64,000 bases of DNA from Thermomonas brevis (GCF_014395425.1 NZ_CP060711.1:2604001-2668000), one strand, 5' to 3'. Shown: positions 25,928-36,354, counted from the stretch's first letter. Numbers and translations are program-made. Notes: generated by a model from the sequence alone, not told the origin.

Positions 25928-25939
25928 GGAATCCAGACC

Positions 25940-26335
25940 ATGGCCAAGCCGGCTGCTGCCACCAAGACCAAGAAGAAGGTCAAGCGCGTCGTCACCGACG
26001 GCATCGCGCACGTCCACGCTTCGTTCAACAACACCATCGTGACCATCACCGACCGCCAGGGCAATGCGCTGAGCTGGGCGACTTCGGGCGGCGCGGGCTT
26101 CCGCGGTTCGCGCAAGTCCACCCCGTTCGCCGCGCAGGTCGCCGCCGAAAAGGCGGGCAAGGCCGCCCTGGACTACGGCGTGAAGTCGCTGGAAGTCCGC
26201 ATCAAGGGTCCGGGTCCGGGCCGCGAATCCGCCGTGCGTTCGCTGAACAACGTCGGCTACAAGATCCTCAACATCATCGACGTGACGCCGATCCCGCACA
26301 ACGGGTGCCGTCCGCCGAAGAAGCGTCGCGTCTGA
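25940..26335 (+). CDS. rpsK: 30S ribosomal protein S11
   Basis: S11 (131 residues) shapes the 30S platform near the E site. [21 protein letters not shown] and the C-terminal [18 protein letters not shown] are typical. It is 12 bases after rpsM. Confidence 0.98.
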   Translation: MAKPAAATKTKKKVKRVVTDGIAHVHASFNNTIVTITDRQGNALSWATSGGAGFRGSRKSTPFAAQVAAEKAGKAALDYGVKSLEVRIKGPGPGRESAVRSLNNVGYKILNIIDVTPIPHNGCRPPKKRRV

Positions 26336-26354
26336 CGCGCGGGAGCACTAGAAC

Positions 26355-26984
26355 ATGGCTCGTTATATCGGTCCCACCTGTAAGCTCGCCCGCCGCGAAG
26401 GCACCGACCTGTCGCTGAAGTCGCCGGCGCGCGCGCTCGATTCCAAGTGCAAGCTGGAGCAGAAGCCCGGCCAGCACGGCGCCACCGCCCGCAAGGGCAA
26501 GCTGTCCGACTACGCCACCCAGCTGCGCGAGAAGCAGAAGGTCAAGCGCATCTACGGTCTGCTGGAGCGCCAGTTCCGCAACTACTACAAGAAGGCCGCC
26601 ACCAAGAAGGGCAACACCGGCGAGAACCTCCTGCAGCTGCTGGAAACCCGCCTGGACAACGTCGTCTACCGCATGGGCTTCGCGGTCACCCGTCCGGCCG
26701 CCCGCCAGCTGGTCAGCCACCGCGGCGTGACCGTGAACGGCAAGCCGGTCAACCTGCCGTCGTACGCGGTCAAGGCCGGCGACGCGATCGCCCTGTCCGA
26801 GAAGGCGCAGAAGCAGATGCGCGTCAAGGAGTCGCTGACGGTCTCCGAGCAGATGAACCTGTCGCCCTCGTGGGTCGAAGTCGATGCGAACAAGTTCGCC
26901 GGCGTCTTCAAGGCCGTGCCGGATCGCGCCGACCTGCCCAGCGACATCAACGAAGCGCTGATCGTCGAGCTGTACTCGAAGTAA
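26355..26984 (+). CDS. rpsD: 30S ribosomal protein S4
   Basis: S4 (209 residues) is a primary 16S rRNA-binding protein, an antitermination factor in rrn transcription and, in E. coli, the alpha operon repressor. The S4 RNA-binding domain includes [20 protein letters not shown], about residues 97-116. The N-terminal zinc cysteines of some S4 forms are partly absent (it starts [16 protein letters not shown]). It lies 19 bases after rpsK. Confidence 0.98.
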   Translation: MARYIGPTCKLARREGTDLSLKSPARALDSKCKLEQKPGQHGATARKGKLSDYATQLREKQKVKRIYGLLERQFRNYYKKAATKKGNTGENLLQLLETRLDNVVYRMGFAVTRPAARQLVSHRGVTVNGKPVNLPSYAVKAGDAIALSEKAQKQMRVKESLTVSEQMNLSPSWVEVDANKFAGVFKAVPDRADLPSDINEALIVELYSK

Positions 26985-27036
26985 GCCATTGCCACCGGCC
27001 CGCGCCCCCCGCGCGGGCCTGCAGGAGACTCCACGA

Positions 27037-28035
27037 ATGACGGTTACCGCCACCCAAGTGCTGCGTCCGCGCGGACCGCAGATCGAGCGCATCACCGACA
27101 ACCGCGCCAAGGTCGTGATCGAGCCGCTGGAGCGCGGTTACGGCCACACCCTCGGCAACGCGCTGCGCCGCGTGCTGCTCTCGTCGATCCCGGGCTTCGC
27201 GATCACCGAAGTCGAGATCGACGGCGTGCTGCACGAGTACACCACGGTCGAGGGTCTGCAGGAGGACGTGCTCGAAGTCCTGCTGAACCTCAAGGACGTC
27301 GCGATCCGCATGCACAGCGGCGACACCGACACCCTCGAGCTGAAGAAGCAGGGTCCGGGCGTCGTCACCGCCGGCGACATCAAGACCAGCCACAACGTCG
27401 AGGTGCTGAACCCCGACCACGTGATCGCCAACCTGACCAAGGACGTGGCGCTGAACATGCGCCTCACCATCAGCCGCGGCTTCGGCTACCAGCCGGCCGC
27501 CGCGCGCCGCCGCCCGGACGAGGAAACCCGCACGATCGGCCGTCTGATGCTGGACGCCTCGTTCTCGCCGGTGCGCCGCGTCGCCTACGCGGTGGAAGCC
27601 GCGCGCGTCGAGCAGCGCACCGACCTGGACAAGCTGGTGCTGGACATCGAAACCAACGGCACCATCGACGCCGAGGAAGCCGTGCGCACCGCCGCCGACA
27701 TCCTCAGCGACCAGCTGTCGGTGTTCGGCGACTTCACCCACCGCGACCGCGGTGCGAAGCAGCCGGCGACCACCGGCGTCGATCCGCTGCTGCTGCGCCC
27801 GATCGACGATCTGGAACTGACCGTGCGTTCGGCCAACTGCCTGAAGGCCGAGAGCATCTACTACATCGGCGATCTGATCCAGAAGACCGAAGTGGAGCTG
27901 CTCAAGACCCCGAACCTCGGTAAGAAGTCGCTCACCGAGATCAAGGAAGTGCTGGCCCAGAAGGGCCTGTCGCTGGGCATGAAGCTGGAAAACTGGCCGC
28001 CGGCCGGCGTTGCTTCGCACGGCATGATGGGCTGA
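27037..28035 (+). CDS. rpoA: DNA-directed RNA polymerase subunit alpha
   Basis: The alpha subunit (332 residues) dimerises through its N-terminal domain to nucleate polymerase assembly, and its C-terminal domain binds UP elements and activators. [19 protein letters not shown] is the assembly segment; the C-terminal domain with [18 protein letters not shown] begins near residue 250 after a flexible linker. The ATG at 27037 ([13 protein letters not shown]) has GCAGGAGA upstream; a start at 26989 is rejected as it reads through the spacer. Confidence 0.99.
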   Translation: MTVTATQVLRPRGPQIERITDNRAKVVIEPLERGYGHTLGNALRRVLLSSIPGFAITEVEIDGVLHEYTTVEGLQEDVLEVLLNLKDVAIRMHSGDTDTLELKKQGPGVVTAGDIKTSHNVEVLNPDHVIANLTKDVALNMRLTISRGFGYQPAAARRRPDEETRTIGRLMLDASFSPVRRVAYAVEAARVEQRTDLDKLVLDIETNGTIDAEEAVRTAADILSDQLSVFGDFTHRDRGAKQPATTGVDPLLLRPIDDLELTVRSANCLKAESIYYIGDLIQKTEVELLKTPNLGKKSLTEIKEVLAQKGLSLGMKLENWPPAGVASHGMMG

Positions 28036-28041
28036 TTGCGC

Positions 28042-28061
28042 GGGCGGGCCTCGGCCCGCCC
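28042..28061 (+). terminator. GC-rich hairpin between rpoA and rplQ
   Basis: GGGCGGGC-CTCG-GCCCGCCC is a perfect 8-bp stem 6 bases after the rpoA stop, without a T-tract. The rpoA-rplQ spacer is 214 bases, long for this operon, and has no other clear element. Confidence 0.4.
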
Positions 28062-28249
28062 CGCGTCCCGTTCGACGGGCTGGAAGGCCCGCCGAACGCA
28101 TCTGCAAGACCGCAGTATCCGCCGACGAACCTAAGTTCGCGGCATGACCGGCAAGGGATGCCGGCACGGGCCAACCGCAGCCCAAGTTGCAACGCCAGGA
28201 TGGCGACAGCGAAGTCCAATCGTTTCAACCTTCATCAGGAATCCAATCC

Positions 28250-28621
28250 ATGCGCCACCAGAAATCCGGCCGCAAGTTCAACCGCACCAGCGCCCACCGC
28301 AGTGCGATGTTCTCGAACATGGCGGCGTCGCTCATCAAGAACGAAATCATCCGCACCACGCTGCCCAAGGCCAAGGAACTGCGCCGCGTCGCCGAGCCGC
28401 TGATCACGCTGGCCAAGACCGACGGCGTGGCCAATCGCCGCCTGGCCTTCTCGCGCCTGCGCGACAAGGAAGCGGTCGGCACCCTGTTCACCGTGCTGGG
28501 TCCGCGCTACGCGCAGCGTCCGGGCGGCTACCTGCGCATCCTCAAGTGCGGCTTCCGCGCCGGCGACAATGCGCCGATGGCCTACGTCGAGCTGGTGGAC
28601 CGTCCGCAGGCCGCCGAGTAA
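28250..28621 (+). CDS. rplQ: 50S ribosomal protein L17
   Basis: L17 (123 residues) lies near the tunnel exit. [20 protein letters not shown] and the C-terminal [17 protein letters not shown] are typical. The ATG at 28250 is chosen over an in-frame ATG at 28187. It ends the alpha operon and is followed by a strong terminator. Confidence 0.98.
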   Translation: MRHQKSGRKFNRTSAHRSAMFSNMAASLIKNEIIRTTLPKAKELRRVAEPLITLAKTDGVANRRLAFSRLRDKEAVGTLFTVLGPRYAQRPGGYLRILKCGFRAGDNAPMAYVELVDRPQAAE

Positions 28622-28650
28622 TTCCGGCATCGCCGAACGCGACATCGAAG

Positions 28651-28679
28651 ACCCCGGGCAACCGGGGTTTTTCGTTTTT
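28651..28679 (+). terminator. Intrinsic terminator of the alpha operon
   Basis: ACCCCGG (28651-28657), loop GCAA, CCGGGGT (28662-28668), then TTTTCGTTTTT. This is a complete rho-independent terminator and marks the end of the ribosomal super-cluster. Confidence 0.9.
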
Positions 28680-28724
28680 GCGCCGGGCTGCGCCATAATC
28701 GGGAAATACCACCAAGGCGCGCCG

Positions 28725-29243
28725 ATGAATCCGTTCCGCTGGTCGTTCCGCAGTCAGTTCCTCTTCGGCTTCGCCTGCTGCGCCGCATTGCTGGGCTATG
28801 CGCTGTTCGTGCAGTTCAGGCTCGGCATCGAGCCTTGCCCGTTCTGCATCTTCCAGCGCATCTGCTTCGCCGCGCTCGGCGTCGTGTTCCTGCTGGGCGC
28901 CATGCACGCGCCGCGCGCGCCGGGCGCGCGCAAATGGTGGGGCGTGCTGGCGTTCGCCGCTGCCGGCGCCGGCATGGGGTACGCGGGCCGGCATAGCTGG
29001 GTGCAGTTGCATCCGCCGGAACTGCCCAGCTGCGGGCCGGGCCTGAACTTCATCGTCGAACAATATTCGTGGCTGGGTGCGGCGAAGCGGGTGCTGCAGG
29101 CCACCGGCGATTGCAGCACCATTGACTGGCAGTTCCTTGGGCTCAGCATGCCGATGTGGGCGCTGGTCTGGTTCGTCGCGCTGGGGCTGGGCGCGCTGTA
29201 TGCCGGATTCCAACGGCGTCATTCCCATCTGTTCCGAAGGTAA
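28725..29243 (+). CDS. dsbB: Disulfide bond formation protein DsbB
   Basis: DsbB is the inner-membrane quinone reductase that reoxidises periplasmic DsbA. The 172-residue protein has four hydrophobic helices (about 11-30, 44-60, 71-88, 143-162). The first redox pair is Cys38-Cys41 (EPCPFCIFQR) and the second Cys103 and Cys130 in the periplasmic loop, close to the E. coli spacing (41/44, 104/130). The ATG at 28725 is chosen because the helix pattern begins there; the upstream frame runs through the rplQ terminator. A CATAAT box lies at 28693. Confidence 0.95.
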   Translation: MNPFRWSFRSQFLFGFACCAALLGYALFVQFRLGIEPCPFCIFQRICFAALGVVFLLGAMHAPRAPGARKWWGVLAFAAAGAGMGYAGRHSWVQLHPPELPSCGPGLNFIVEQYSWLGAAKRVLQATGDCSTIDWQFLGLSMPMWALVWFVALGLGALYAGFQRRHSHLFRR

Positions 29244-29304
29244 CGGTTGCGGCGGGGCCGGGGCGGCGGGATGATGCAATGCAACAGACCCGGCTTTCCC
29301 GATC

Positions 29305-30684
29305 ATGTCCACCGCTCACGCTACCGCCATTTCCGCATCCCACACGTCTGACTGGACGCCGTCCAGCTGGCGCGACAAGCCCGCGCTGCAGATGCCGACG
29401 TATCCGGATGCGGACGAACTGGCGGCGACGCAGGCGGAACTGCGCGCGCTGCCGCCGCTGGTGACCTCGCGCGAGATCCTCTCGCTCAAGCAGCAGCTGG
29501 CCGAGGCGCAGGAGGGCGAGCGCTTCCTGCTGCAGGGCGGCGACTGCGCCGAGACCTTCGCCGAATGCAATTCGGACGTGATCTCCAACCGGCTCAAGGT
29601 GCTGTTGCAGATGAGCCTGGTGCTGGTGCACGGGTTGAAGGTGCCGGTGGTGCGGGTGGGCCGCTTCGCCGGCCAGTACGCCAAGCCGCGTTCGGCCGAT
29701 ACCGAGACGCGTGACGGCGTCACCTTGCCCAGCTACCGTGGCGACATCGTCAACAGCCCCGAGTTCACCGAACAGGCGCGCCGCCCCGATCCGCGCCGGA
29801 TGATCAAGGCGCACGCGCGCTCGGCGATGACGATGAACTTCGTGCGTTCGCTGATCGACGGCGGCTTCGCCGACCTGCACCATCCCGAATACTGGGGGCT
29901 GGGCTGGGTCAGCCAGTCGCCGCACGCCGCCGACTACCAGAAGATGGTCGCCGGCATCGGCGACGCCGTGCGTTTCATGGAGACGCTGGCCGGGCGGCGC
30001 ATGCAGAGCCTCAACCGGGTCGATTTCTACACCTCGCATGAGGCGTTGCTGCTGCACTACGAAGAGGCGCAGACGCGCCAGGTGCCGCGCGCGGACGGCT
30101 GGTTCAACCTGAGCACGCACTTCCCGTGGATCGGCATGCGCACCGCCGCGCTGGACGGCGCGCACCTCGAATATTTCCGCGGCATCCGCAACCCGGTGGC
30201 GGTGAAGGTGGGGCCGTCGGTGACGCCGGACCAGCTGCTGCGCGTCATCGACGCGTTGAATCCCGACGATGAGCCGGGCCGCTTGGGGCTGATCCACCGC
30301 ATGGGCGCGGAGCACATCGCCGACAAGCTGCCGTCGCTGCTGGACGCGGTGAAGCGCGAAGGCCGCCGCGTGCTGTGGGTCTGCGATGCGATGCACGGCA
30401 ACACCGAGTCCACCAGCAACGGCTACAAGACCCGCCAGTTCAAGAACATCCGCAGCGAGATCGAGCAGGCGTTCGACCTGCACGAGGCCGCCGGCACGCG
30501 GCTGGGCGGCGTGCACCTGGAGCTGACCGGCGAGAACGTCACCGAATGCCTCGGCGGCGCGCGCCAGCTGACCGAAGTGGATCTGCAGCGCGACTACCGC
30601 ACCACCGTCGATCCGCGCCTGAACTACGAGCAGGCGCTGGAGATCGCGATGCTGATCGTGCGCAAGCGCGGACAGCTCGCGTGA
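29305..30684 (+). CDS. aroG: Class II 3-deoxy-7-phosphoheptulonate (DAHP) synthase
   Basis: DAHP synthase joins phosphoenolpyruvate and erythrose 4-phosphate, the first step of the shikimate pathway. This 459-residue protein is the class II (plant-like) type: LLQGGDCAETFAEC (about residues 75-88) carries the metal-binding Cys, with KVPVVRVGRFAGQYAKPRS, LVWVCDAMHGNT-like (WVCDAMHGNT) and HLELTGENVTECLGG following. The length matches class II enzymes. The symbol is that used for class II enzymes in some genomes. The next gene starts inside its stop codon. Confidence 0.93.
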   Translation: MSTAHATAISASHTSDWTPSSWRDKPALQMPTYPDADELAATQAELRALPPLVTSREILSLKQQLAEAQEGERFLLQGGDCAETFAECNSDVISNRLKVLLQMSLVLVHGLKVPVVRVGRFAGQYAKPRSADTETRDGVTLPSYRGDIVNSPEFTEQARRPDPRRMIKAHARSAMTMNFVRSLIDGGFADLHHPEYWGLGWVSQSPHAADYQKMVAGIGDAVRFMETLAGRRMQSLNRVDFYTSHEALLLHYEEAQTRQVPRADGWFNLSTHFPWIGMRTAALDGAHLEYFRGIRNPVAVKVGPSVTPDQLLRVIDALNPDDEPGRLGLIHRMGAEHIADKLPSLLDAVKREGRRVLWVCDAMHGNTESTSNGYKTRQFKNIRSEIEQAFDLHEAAGTRLGGVHLELTGENVTECLGGARQLTEVDLQRDYRTTVDPRLNYEQALEIAMLIVRKRGQLA

Positions 30685-31673
30685 TCGCGCGCGGCCTCGC
30701 GCTGGCGCTGCTGCTGGCCTGCGCCGGTGCGTCGGCGGCGCAAGCGTCGGAACTGGAATTGCAGCGCAGCGGGGTCGACGTGCGCCTGCGCGGCCTGTCC
30801 GCGGTGGACGCGCAGGTTGCCTGGGCCAGCGGGCGCAACGGCACCGTGCTGCGCACCGTCGACGGCGGCACGCATTGGGAGCAGCGTCCGGTGCCCGGCG
30901 CGCGGCAGCTCGATTTCCGCGACATCCAGGCGTTCGACGCGAACACCGCGCTGGCGTTGAGCATCGGGCCGGGCGAAAGCTCGCGCATCTACCGCACCGA
31001 GGACGGCGGCGAGACGTGGACGCAGGTGCTGCGCAATCGCGACGAGCGCGGCTTCTTCGACTGCATGGCGTTCGAGGGACAGCGCGGCTGGCTGCTGGGC
31101 GATCCGGTCGACGGTCGCTTCCAGTTGTTCGAGACCAGCGACGGCGGCCGCGGCTGGATCATGCGGGGCGATGCGCCGCGGGCGCTGCCCGACGAGGCCG
31201 CCTACGCCGCCAGCGGCACCTGCATCGCGCGCCTGCGCGGCGCGCTCGCCATCGCCACGGGCAACACCGCGCGCGTGCTGGTGCGCAAGGATGGCGGCGC
31301 GTGGCAGGCGTTCGATCCGGCGATGTCGCGCGGGAAGCCGGAGGCAGGCGCGTTCTCGGTGACCGCTTCCGGTGCGGGCTGGTTCGCGGTCGGCGGCGAT
31401 TACAAGGCCGAAACCGCGCCCGGCAACGCCGCCGCGTTTGACGGCGGCAAGCTGCGGATCGCGCCGGCACCGCGCGGATTCCGTTCCGGCGTTGCCTGCG
31501 TCGATGCGGCCTTGCCCTGCATCGCGGCCGGGCCGGCAGGCGTGGACCGCTGGGACGGCAAGGCGTGGACGCCGCTGTCCGACGTCGGCTTCGACGCGGT
31601 GGACATCGCCGGCGGCGTCGCCTGGTTCAGCGGCGATGCCGGCCGCATCGGCCGGCTCCGTCTCGCCGACTAG
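30681..31673 (+). CDS. Secreted YCF48-like beta-propeller protein
   Basis: The 330-residue protein has BNR/YCF48-type repeats such as WASGRNGTVLRTVDGGTHWE and IYRTEDGGETWTQVLRN, which build a seven-bladed propeller; YCF48 (HCF136) helps photosystem II assembly in phototrophs, but the bacterial homologues have no settled role. The GTG at 30681 overlaps the DAHP synthase stop (GTGA) and gives an N-terminal signal sequence IARGLALALLLACAGASA; LLAC could be a lipobox or the signal may be cleaved at ASA-QA. Coupling to an aromatic-pathway gene is probably only positional. Confidence 0.75.
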   Translation: MIARGLALALLLACAGASAAQASELELQRSGVDVRLRGLSAVDAQVAWASGRNGTVLRTVDGGTHWEQRPVPGARQLDFRDIQAFDANTALALSIGPGESSRIYRTEDGGETWTQVLRNRDERGFFDCMAFEGQRGWLLGDPVDGRFQLFETSDGGRGWIMRGDAPRALPDEAAYAASGTCIARLRGALAIATGNTARVLVRKDGGAWQAFDPAMSRGKPEAGAFSVTASGAGWFAVGGDYKAETAPGNAAAFDGGKLRIAPAPRGFRSGVACVDAALPCIAAGPAGVDRWDGKAWTPLSDVGFDAVDIAGGVAWFSGDAGRIGRLRLAD

Positions 31674-31676
31674 CCC

Positions 31677-33305
31677 TCAGCGGGCCGCGCCGGGATTGTC
31701 CGGCGACAGCGTCGGCAGGAACTTCGGCGGCTTGCGCGCCTTGCCGGCCTGCTCGAAGGCGTAGCCCAGTTCGATCAGGCGCGGTTCGCTCCACGCGGTG
31801 CCCATGAACACCACGCCGACCGGCAGGCCGTGCACCTCGCCCATCGGCACGGTGATGCTCGGGTAGCGGGCGACCGCCGCCGCGCCGTAGCCTGCGCCGA
31901 GGAAGTGGTCGCCGTTGACCGGATCGGTGGGCCAGGCCGGCGACATCGCGGGCGCGACGAGCGCATCCAGGTTCTGCTTCTTCAGCGCGGCGTCGATGCC
32001 GTCCGGGCCGGCCAGGCGGCGCGTCTTGTCGCGCGCGGCGATGTAGGCGGCGTCGGTCAGCGGGCCTTTCGCGTTCGCCTGCTCGAAGATTTCCTGCGCG
32101 AAGAACGGCATCTCCTGCGCCGCGTGCTGCGCGTTGAAGGCGATCAGCTCGGCCAGCGATTTTTGCGGCGCGCCGCTGCCGGCGAGATAGGCGTTGAGCC
32201 CGTCCTTGAACTCGTACAGCAGCACTTCGAACTCGTCGGCGTCCCACTGGCCCAGCGTCGGGATTTCCGCATCGACCACGGTCGCGCCGGCGGCCTTCAT
32301 GGCGGCGATGGCGCGTTCCATCGCCGCGTCGGTGTCCGGCTGGTAGCCCATCAGCTTGCGTACCACGCCGATGCGTGCGCCTTTCAGCGCATCGGGCTTG
32401 AGGTGCGCGGCATAGTCGATGGGCGTGGCGTCCTTGCGCTCCGATGCGTCGGGATCGTTGGCGTCGGGCGCGGCGATCGCGGTCAGCAGCGCGGCGGCGT
32501 CGGCGACGCTGCGCGCCATCGGGCCGGCGGTGTCCTGCGAAACGGAAATCGGGATGATGCCGCTGCGGCTGACCAGCCCCACCGTGGGCTTGATGCCCAC
32601 CAGGCCCGCCACCGCCGCCGGGCAGATGATGCTGCCGTCGGTTTCGGTGCCGATGCCGACGGCGGCGAGGTTGGCGGAGATGGCGGTGCCGGTGCCGGAG
32701 CTCGATCCGCAGGGATTGCGGTCGAGCGCGTAGGGATTCTTGGTCTGCCCGCCGCGTCCGCTCCAGCCGGAGGTGGCGCGGGTCGAACGGAAGTTGGCCC
32801 ATTCGGACAGGTTGGTCTTGCCGAGGATCACCGCGCCGGCGTCGCGCAGTTTCGCCACGAGGAAGGCATCGGCTTTCGGATGGTGTTCGGCCAGCGCCAG
32901 CGAGCCGGCGGAATTGGCCATCGGCGTGGCGTCGATGTTGTCCTTCAGCAGCAGCGGGATGCCGTGCAGCGGGCCGCGCGTCTTGCCGGCCTTGCGCTCG
33001 GCATCCAGCGCATCGGCTTCCTTCAGCGCGTCGGGATTGAGTTCGATGACCGAATTGAGCGCGGGGCCGGCTTTGTCGATGGCGGCGATGCGGTCGAGAT
33101 ACGCCTGCGTCAGCGCGCGGCTGGTCAGCGTGCCGGCGGTCATCTTCCCTTGCAGGTCGGCGACGCCGGCTTCCTCGAAGGCGAATGCGGGCGAGGCGGA
33201 AGATGCATGGGAGGGTGCCGTCGCGCTGGCTGCCGGCGTTTGCGTGGCGGGCTGGCAGGCGGCGAGCAGGGCGGCGATGGCGATCGCGAGCGGCAGGTGG
33301 CGCAT
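31677..33305 (-). CDS. Amidase-signature lipoprotein
   Basis: This 542-residue amidase hydrolyses C-N amide bonds; its substrate is unknown. The Ser-cisSer-Lys triad fits Lys121 (LLLKDNIDA), Ser202 in NPCGSSSGTG and nucleophile Ser226 in GTETDGSIICPA. The N-terminus MRHLPLAIAIAALLAAC has a lipobox LAAC at Cys17, so the mature enzyme should be membrane-anchored in the periplasm. The start at 33305 is chosen for the signal peptide; the frame stays open further upstream. It converges with the YCF48-like gene, with 3 bases between the stops. Confidence 0.88.
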   Translation of the reverse strand: MRHLPLAIAIAALLAACQPATQTPAASATAPSHASSASPAFAFEEAGVADLQGKMTAGTLTSRALTQAYLDRIAAIDKAGPALNSVIELNPDALKEADALDAERKAGKTRGPLHGIPLLLKDNIDATPMANSAGSLALAEHHPKADAFLVAKLRDAGAVILGKTNLSEWANFRSTRATSGWSGRGGQTKNPYALDRNPCGSSSGTGTAISANLAAVGIGTETDGSIICPAAVAGLVGIKPTVGLVSRSGIIPISVSQDTAGPMARSVADAAALLTAIAAPDANDPDASERKDATPIDYAAHLKPDALKGARIGVVRKLMGYQPDTDAAMERAIAAMKAAGATVVDAEIPTLGQWDADEFEVLLYEFKDGLNAYLAGSGAPQKSLAELIAFNAQHAAQEMPFFAQEIFEQANAKGPLTDAAYIAARDKTRRLAGPDGIDAALKKQNLDALVAPAMSPAWPTDPVNGDHFLGAGYGAAAVARYPSITVPMGEVHGLPVGVVFMGTAWSEPRLIELGYAFEQAGKARKPPKFLPTLSPDNPGAAR

Positions 33306-33370
33306 CCACGGAACTCCCCGGAAAGATGCGCAAGCATCGCCCGCCGCAGGGGCGCAGGCAAATGCGCGAA

Positions 33371-33841
33371 TCAGCGCCGGCGGATCACCAGATCGCGAGC
33401 CAGCACCCACAGCACCAGCAGGTTGATCGCCACCACCACCAGCGACAGCCAGCCGGGATGCTTCGCCAGCGCGTACACGTCGAACGGCAGGTACAGCGCC
33501 ACGGTGATGCAGCCCAGCCATGAGGCCCACGCCTTCGCGCGCCACAGGCCCCAGCCTTCCAGCAGATGCATCGCGCCGTACAGCGCCGCGACCAGCGCGG
33601 CCAGGTGCACGCCGCCGGGATTGATCGCGCCCACCAGCCAGGCGATCGCGCCATGGTTGGGATCGAGCTGGAAGCGCGCGATCAGCTCGTGGATCCAGCG
33701 CTGCAGCGGCGCCGGGCCGAGCAGCTCCAGCCCGCTGGCGGCCAGCAGCGCCAGCGCGCCCTTCACCGCCTCGACCAGCGCGATGATGTGCAGCCCCGGA
33801 TGCGCGTGCGGATCCGGGTTGTAGTGGTGCGGCTGGGTCAT
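33371..33841 (-). CDS. DUF2127 family membrane protein
   Basis: The 156-residue protein has about four hydrophobic segments (around 18-40, 65-92, 103-123, 128-150) with the family features LHIIALVEAVKGALALLAASG near the N-terminus and an R-A-W-A-x-W segment in the third helix. DUF2127 proteins are integral membrane proteins of unknown function. It lies between bipA and the amidase on the same strand, 63 bases after bipA and 65 before the amidase. Confidence 0.8.
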   Translation of the reverse strand: MTQPHHYNPDPHAHPGLHIIALVEAVKGALALLAASGLELLGPAPLQRWIHELIARFQLDPNHGAIAWLVGAINPGGVHLAALVAALYGAMHLLEGWGLWRAKAWASWLGCITVALYLPFDVYALAKHPGWLSLVVVAINLLVLWVLARDLVIRRR

Positions 33842-33904
33842 GCCGGCGTCATCCCTGGCGCGAAGGGCCGCGATGGCGAAGACATGGGGCCGGCGCGGCC
33901 GCGA

Positions 33905-35734
33905 TCAAGCCGCGCGGCTGGCCCGCTTGCGGTCGCTCTCGGTCAGCAGCTTCTTGCGCAGGCGGATTTCCTTCGGCGTGATCTCGACCAGCTCGTCGTC
34001 GTCGATGAAGTCCAGCGCCTGTTCCAGCGAGAACTTGGTGGCCGGGGTCAGCTGGATCGCATCGTCCTTGCCGGAGGCACGCATGTTGGTCAGCGGCTTG
34101 GTCTTGATGACGTTGACGGTGAGATCGTTGTCCTTGCTGTGGATGCCGACCAGCTGGCCTTCATAGACCTGGTCGCCTTCGGCGGCGAACAGCTTGCCGC
34201 GCTCCTGCAGCGGGCCGAGCGAATAGGCCGGGGTGGGGCCGGCGGCGTTGGCGATCATCACGCCGTTGAGGCGTTTCGCAATGGGGCCGGTTTCCTTCGG
34301 GCCGTAGTGGTCGAACACGTGGAACAGCAGGCCCGAGCCCTGGGTCAGGGTCTTGAACTCGTTCTGGAAGCCGATCAGGCCGCGCGCCGGGATCATGTAG
34401 TCCAGGCGCACGCGGCCCTTGCCGTCGGATTCCATGTTCTTCAGCTGGCCCTTGCGGATGCCCAGCTTCTCCATCACGCCGCCCTGGTGGATTTCCTCGA
34501 CGTCGACCACCAGCTGCTCGATCGGCTCCATCAGCTGGCCGTCGATTTCCTTGATGATGACCTCGGGGCGCGACACCGCCAGTTCATAGCCCTCGCGGCG
34601 CATGTTCTCGATCAGCACCGACAGGTGCAGTTCGCCGCGGCCGCTGACCAGGAACTTGTCGGCGTCCTCCAACTGCTCCACCTTCAGCGCGACGTTGTGC
34701 ACGGTCTCGCGTTCCAGGCGGTCCTTGATCTGGCGGCTCGTCAGGAACTTGCCGCCGGACAGGTCCTTGCTGCCGGCGAACGGCGAGTTGTTGACCTGGA
34801 AGGTCATCGAGATGGTGGGCTCGTCCACCGTCAGCGCCGGCAGCGCTTCCGGCATGTCGATCGAGCACACGGTGTCGGAGATGCTGAGTTCGGCGATGCC
34901 GGAGATGGCGACGATGTCGCCGGCTTCGGCGGTGTCCTGCTCGATCCGCTCCAGCCCCATGAAGCCCAGCACCTGCAGCACCTTGCCTTGGCGCTTCTTG
35001 CCTTCGCGGTCGATCACCGTCACCGGCATGTTCTTCTTCAGCGTGCCGCGCTGGATGCGGCCGATGCCGATGACGCCGACGAAGTTGTTGTAGTCCAGCT
35101 GGCTGATGCGCATCTGGAACGGGCCCTCGGCCTCGACCTGCGGCGCCGGCACGTGCTGCATGATCGCTTCGTACAGCGGGGTCATGTCGCCCTCGCGCAC
35201 GCTGTCGTCGAGGCTGGCGAAGCCGTGCAGCGCCGAGGCGTAGACGATCGGGAAGTCCAGCTGCTCGTTGGTGGCGCCGAGCTTGTCGAACAGGTCGAAC
35301 ACCTGGTCGATCACCCAGTCCGGGCGCGCGCCGGGGCGGTCGATCTTGTTGACGACGACGATCGGCTTGAAGCCCATCGCGAACGCCTTCTGGGTCACGA
35401 AGCGCGTCTGCGGCATCGGGCCGTCCATCGCGTCGACCAGGATCAGCACCGAGTCCACCATCGACAGCACGCGCTCCACCTCGCCGCCGAAGTCGGCGTG
35501 CCCGGGGGTGTCGACGATGTTGATGCGGTTGCCCTGCCAGGTGATGGCGGTGTTCTTGGCCAGGATGGTGATGCCGCGTTCCTTTTCCTGGTCGTTGCTG
35601 TCCATCACGCGCTCGGCCAGCACCGTGCGCTCGTTCAGGGTGCCGGACTGCTTCAGCAGGCAGTCGACGAGAGTGGTCTTGCCGTGGTCGACGTGGGCGA
35701 CGATGGCGATGTTGCGGAGGCGTTCGACGGACAT
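33905..35734 (-). CDS. typA: Translational GTPase BipA/TypA
   Basis: BipA (609 residues) is a ribosome-binding GTPase related to EF-G and LepA, needed for 50S assembly and growth under stress or cold. [21 protein letters not shown] carries the P-loop (about residues 13-21), followed by [16 protein letters not shown] and [10 protein letters not shown]. The C-terminal BipA-specific domain ends with [19 protein letters not shown]. It is divergent from the cyclophilin gene with a 125-base shared upstream region. Confidence 0.97.
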   Translation of the reverse strand: MSVERLRNIAIVAHVDHGKTTLVDCLLKQSGTLNERTVLAERVMDSNDQEKERGITILAKNTAITWQGNRINIVDTPGHADFGGEVERVLSMVDSVLILVDAMDGPMPQTRFVTQKAFAMGFKPIVVVNKIDRPGARPDWVIDQVFDLFDKLGATNEQLDFPIVYASALHGFASLDDSVREGDMTPLYEAIMQHVPAPQVEAEGPFQMRISQLDYNNFVGVIGIGRIQRGTLKKNMPVTVIDREGKKRQGKVLQVLGFMGLERIEQDTAEAGDIVAISGIAELSISDTVCSIDMPEALPALTVDEPTISMTFQVNNSPFAGSKDLSGGKFLTSRQIKDRLERETVHNVALKVEQLEDADKFLVSGRGELHLSVLIENMRREGYELAVSRPEVIIKEIDGQLMEPIEQLVVDVEEIHQGGVMEKLGIRKGQLKNMESDGKGRVRLDYMIPARGLIGFQNEFKTLTQGSGLLFHVFDHYGPKETGPIAKRLNGVMIANAAGPTPAYSLGPLQERGKLFAAEGDQVYEGQLVGIHSKDNDLTVNVIKTKPLTNMRASGKDDAIQLTPATKFSLEQALDFIDDDELVEITPKEIRLRKKLLTESDRKRASRAA

Positions 35735-35791
35735 TGTTGCGGGGCTCGTTGAAGCCGCACCGGCTACCAGCAGAGGCAGGCAGGGCGCGGA

Positions 35792-35820
35792 TTGAAATGA
35801 AGGGAGCCGGCTATTATATC
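35792..35820 (+). promoter_or_regulatory. Promoter of the cyclophilin gene
   Basis: TTGAAA (35792-35797), a 17-base spacer and TATATC (35815-35820), with an overlapping TATTAT. It lies 40 bases before the gene start, in the divergent typA/ppiB region. Confidence 0.6.
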
Positions 35821-35859
35821 GGGTTCATGCGCCCGTCCGGGTGCCCGGAGATGAACAAG

Positions 35860-36354
35860 ATGAGCCTGATTGCCAATTTCGACACCGACCGCGGCCTGAT
35901 CAAGGTCGAACTCGCCGCCGACAAGGCCCCGCTGACCGTGGCGAACTTCGTCAATCTGGCCAGGCGCGGCTTCTACGACGGCCTGAACTTCCACCGCGTG
36001 ATCGCGGACTTCATGATCCAGGGCGGCTGCCCGGAAGGCTCCGGCCGCGGCGGCCCCGGCTACCGCTTCGAGGACGAGGCGAACAACGGCCTCGGCCACG
36101 AGCGTGGCGTGCTGTCGATGGCCAACGCCGGCCCGAACACCAATGGCAGCCAGTTCTTCATCACCCACGTGCCCTGCGGCTGGCTGGACGGCAAGCACAC
36201 CGTGTTCGGCAAGGTGGTCGAGGGTCTGGACGTGGTCGATGCGGTGAAGCAGGGCGACATCATCAAGTCGGTGAAGATCGAAGGCGACGCCGATGCCGCG
36301 CTGGCCGCGAAGGCCGACCGCGTGGCGGAGTGGAACAAGGTCCTCGCGGCCTGA
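35860..36354 (+). CDS. ppiB: Peptidyl-prolyl cis-trans isomerase, cyclophilin type
   Basis: The 164-residue protein catalyses proline cis-trans isomerisation in the cytoplasm (no signal peptide). The catalytic Arg lies in [14 protein letters not shown] and the substrate pocket in [18 protein letters not shown]. Two in-frame ATGs are close (35851, 35860); GGAG at 35847-35850 lies 9 bases before 35860 but touches 35851, so [12 protein letters not shown] is chosen. It converges with an unknown gene on the minus strand. Confidence 0.94.
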   Translation: MSLIANFDTDRGLIKVELAADKAPLTVANFVNLARRGFYDGLNFHRVIADFMIQGGCPEGSGRGGPGYRFEDEANNGLGHERGVLSMANAGPNTNGSQFFITHVPCGWLDGKHTVFGKVVEGLDVVDAVKQGDIIKSVKIEGDADAALAAKADRVAEWNKVLAA

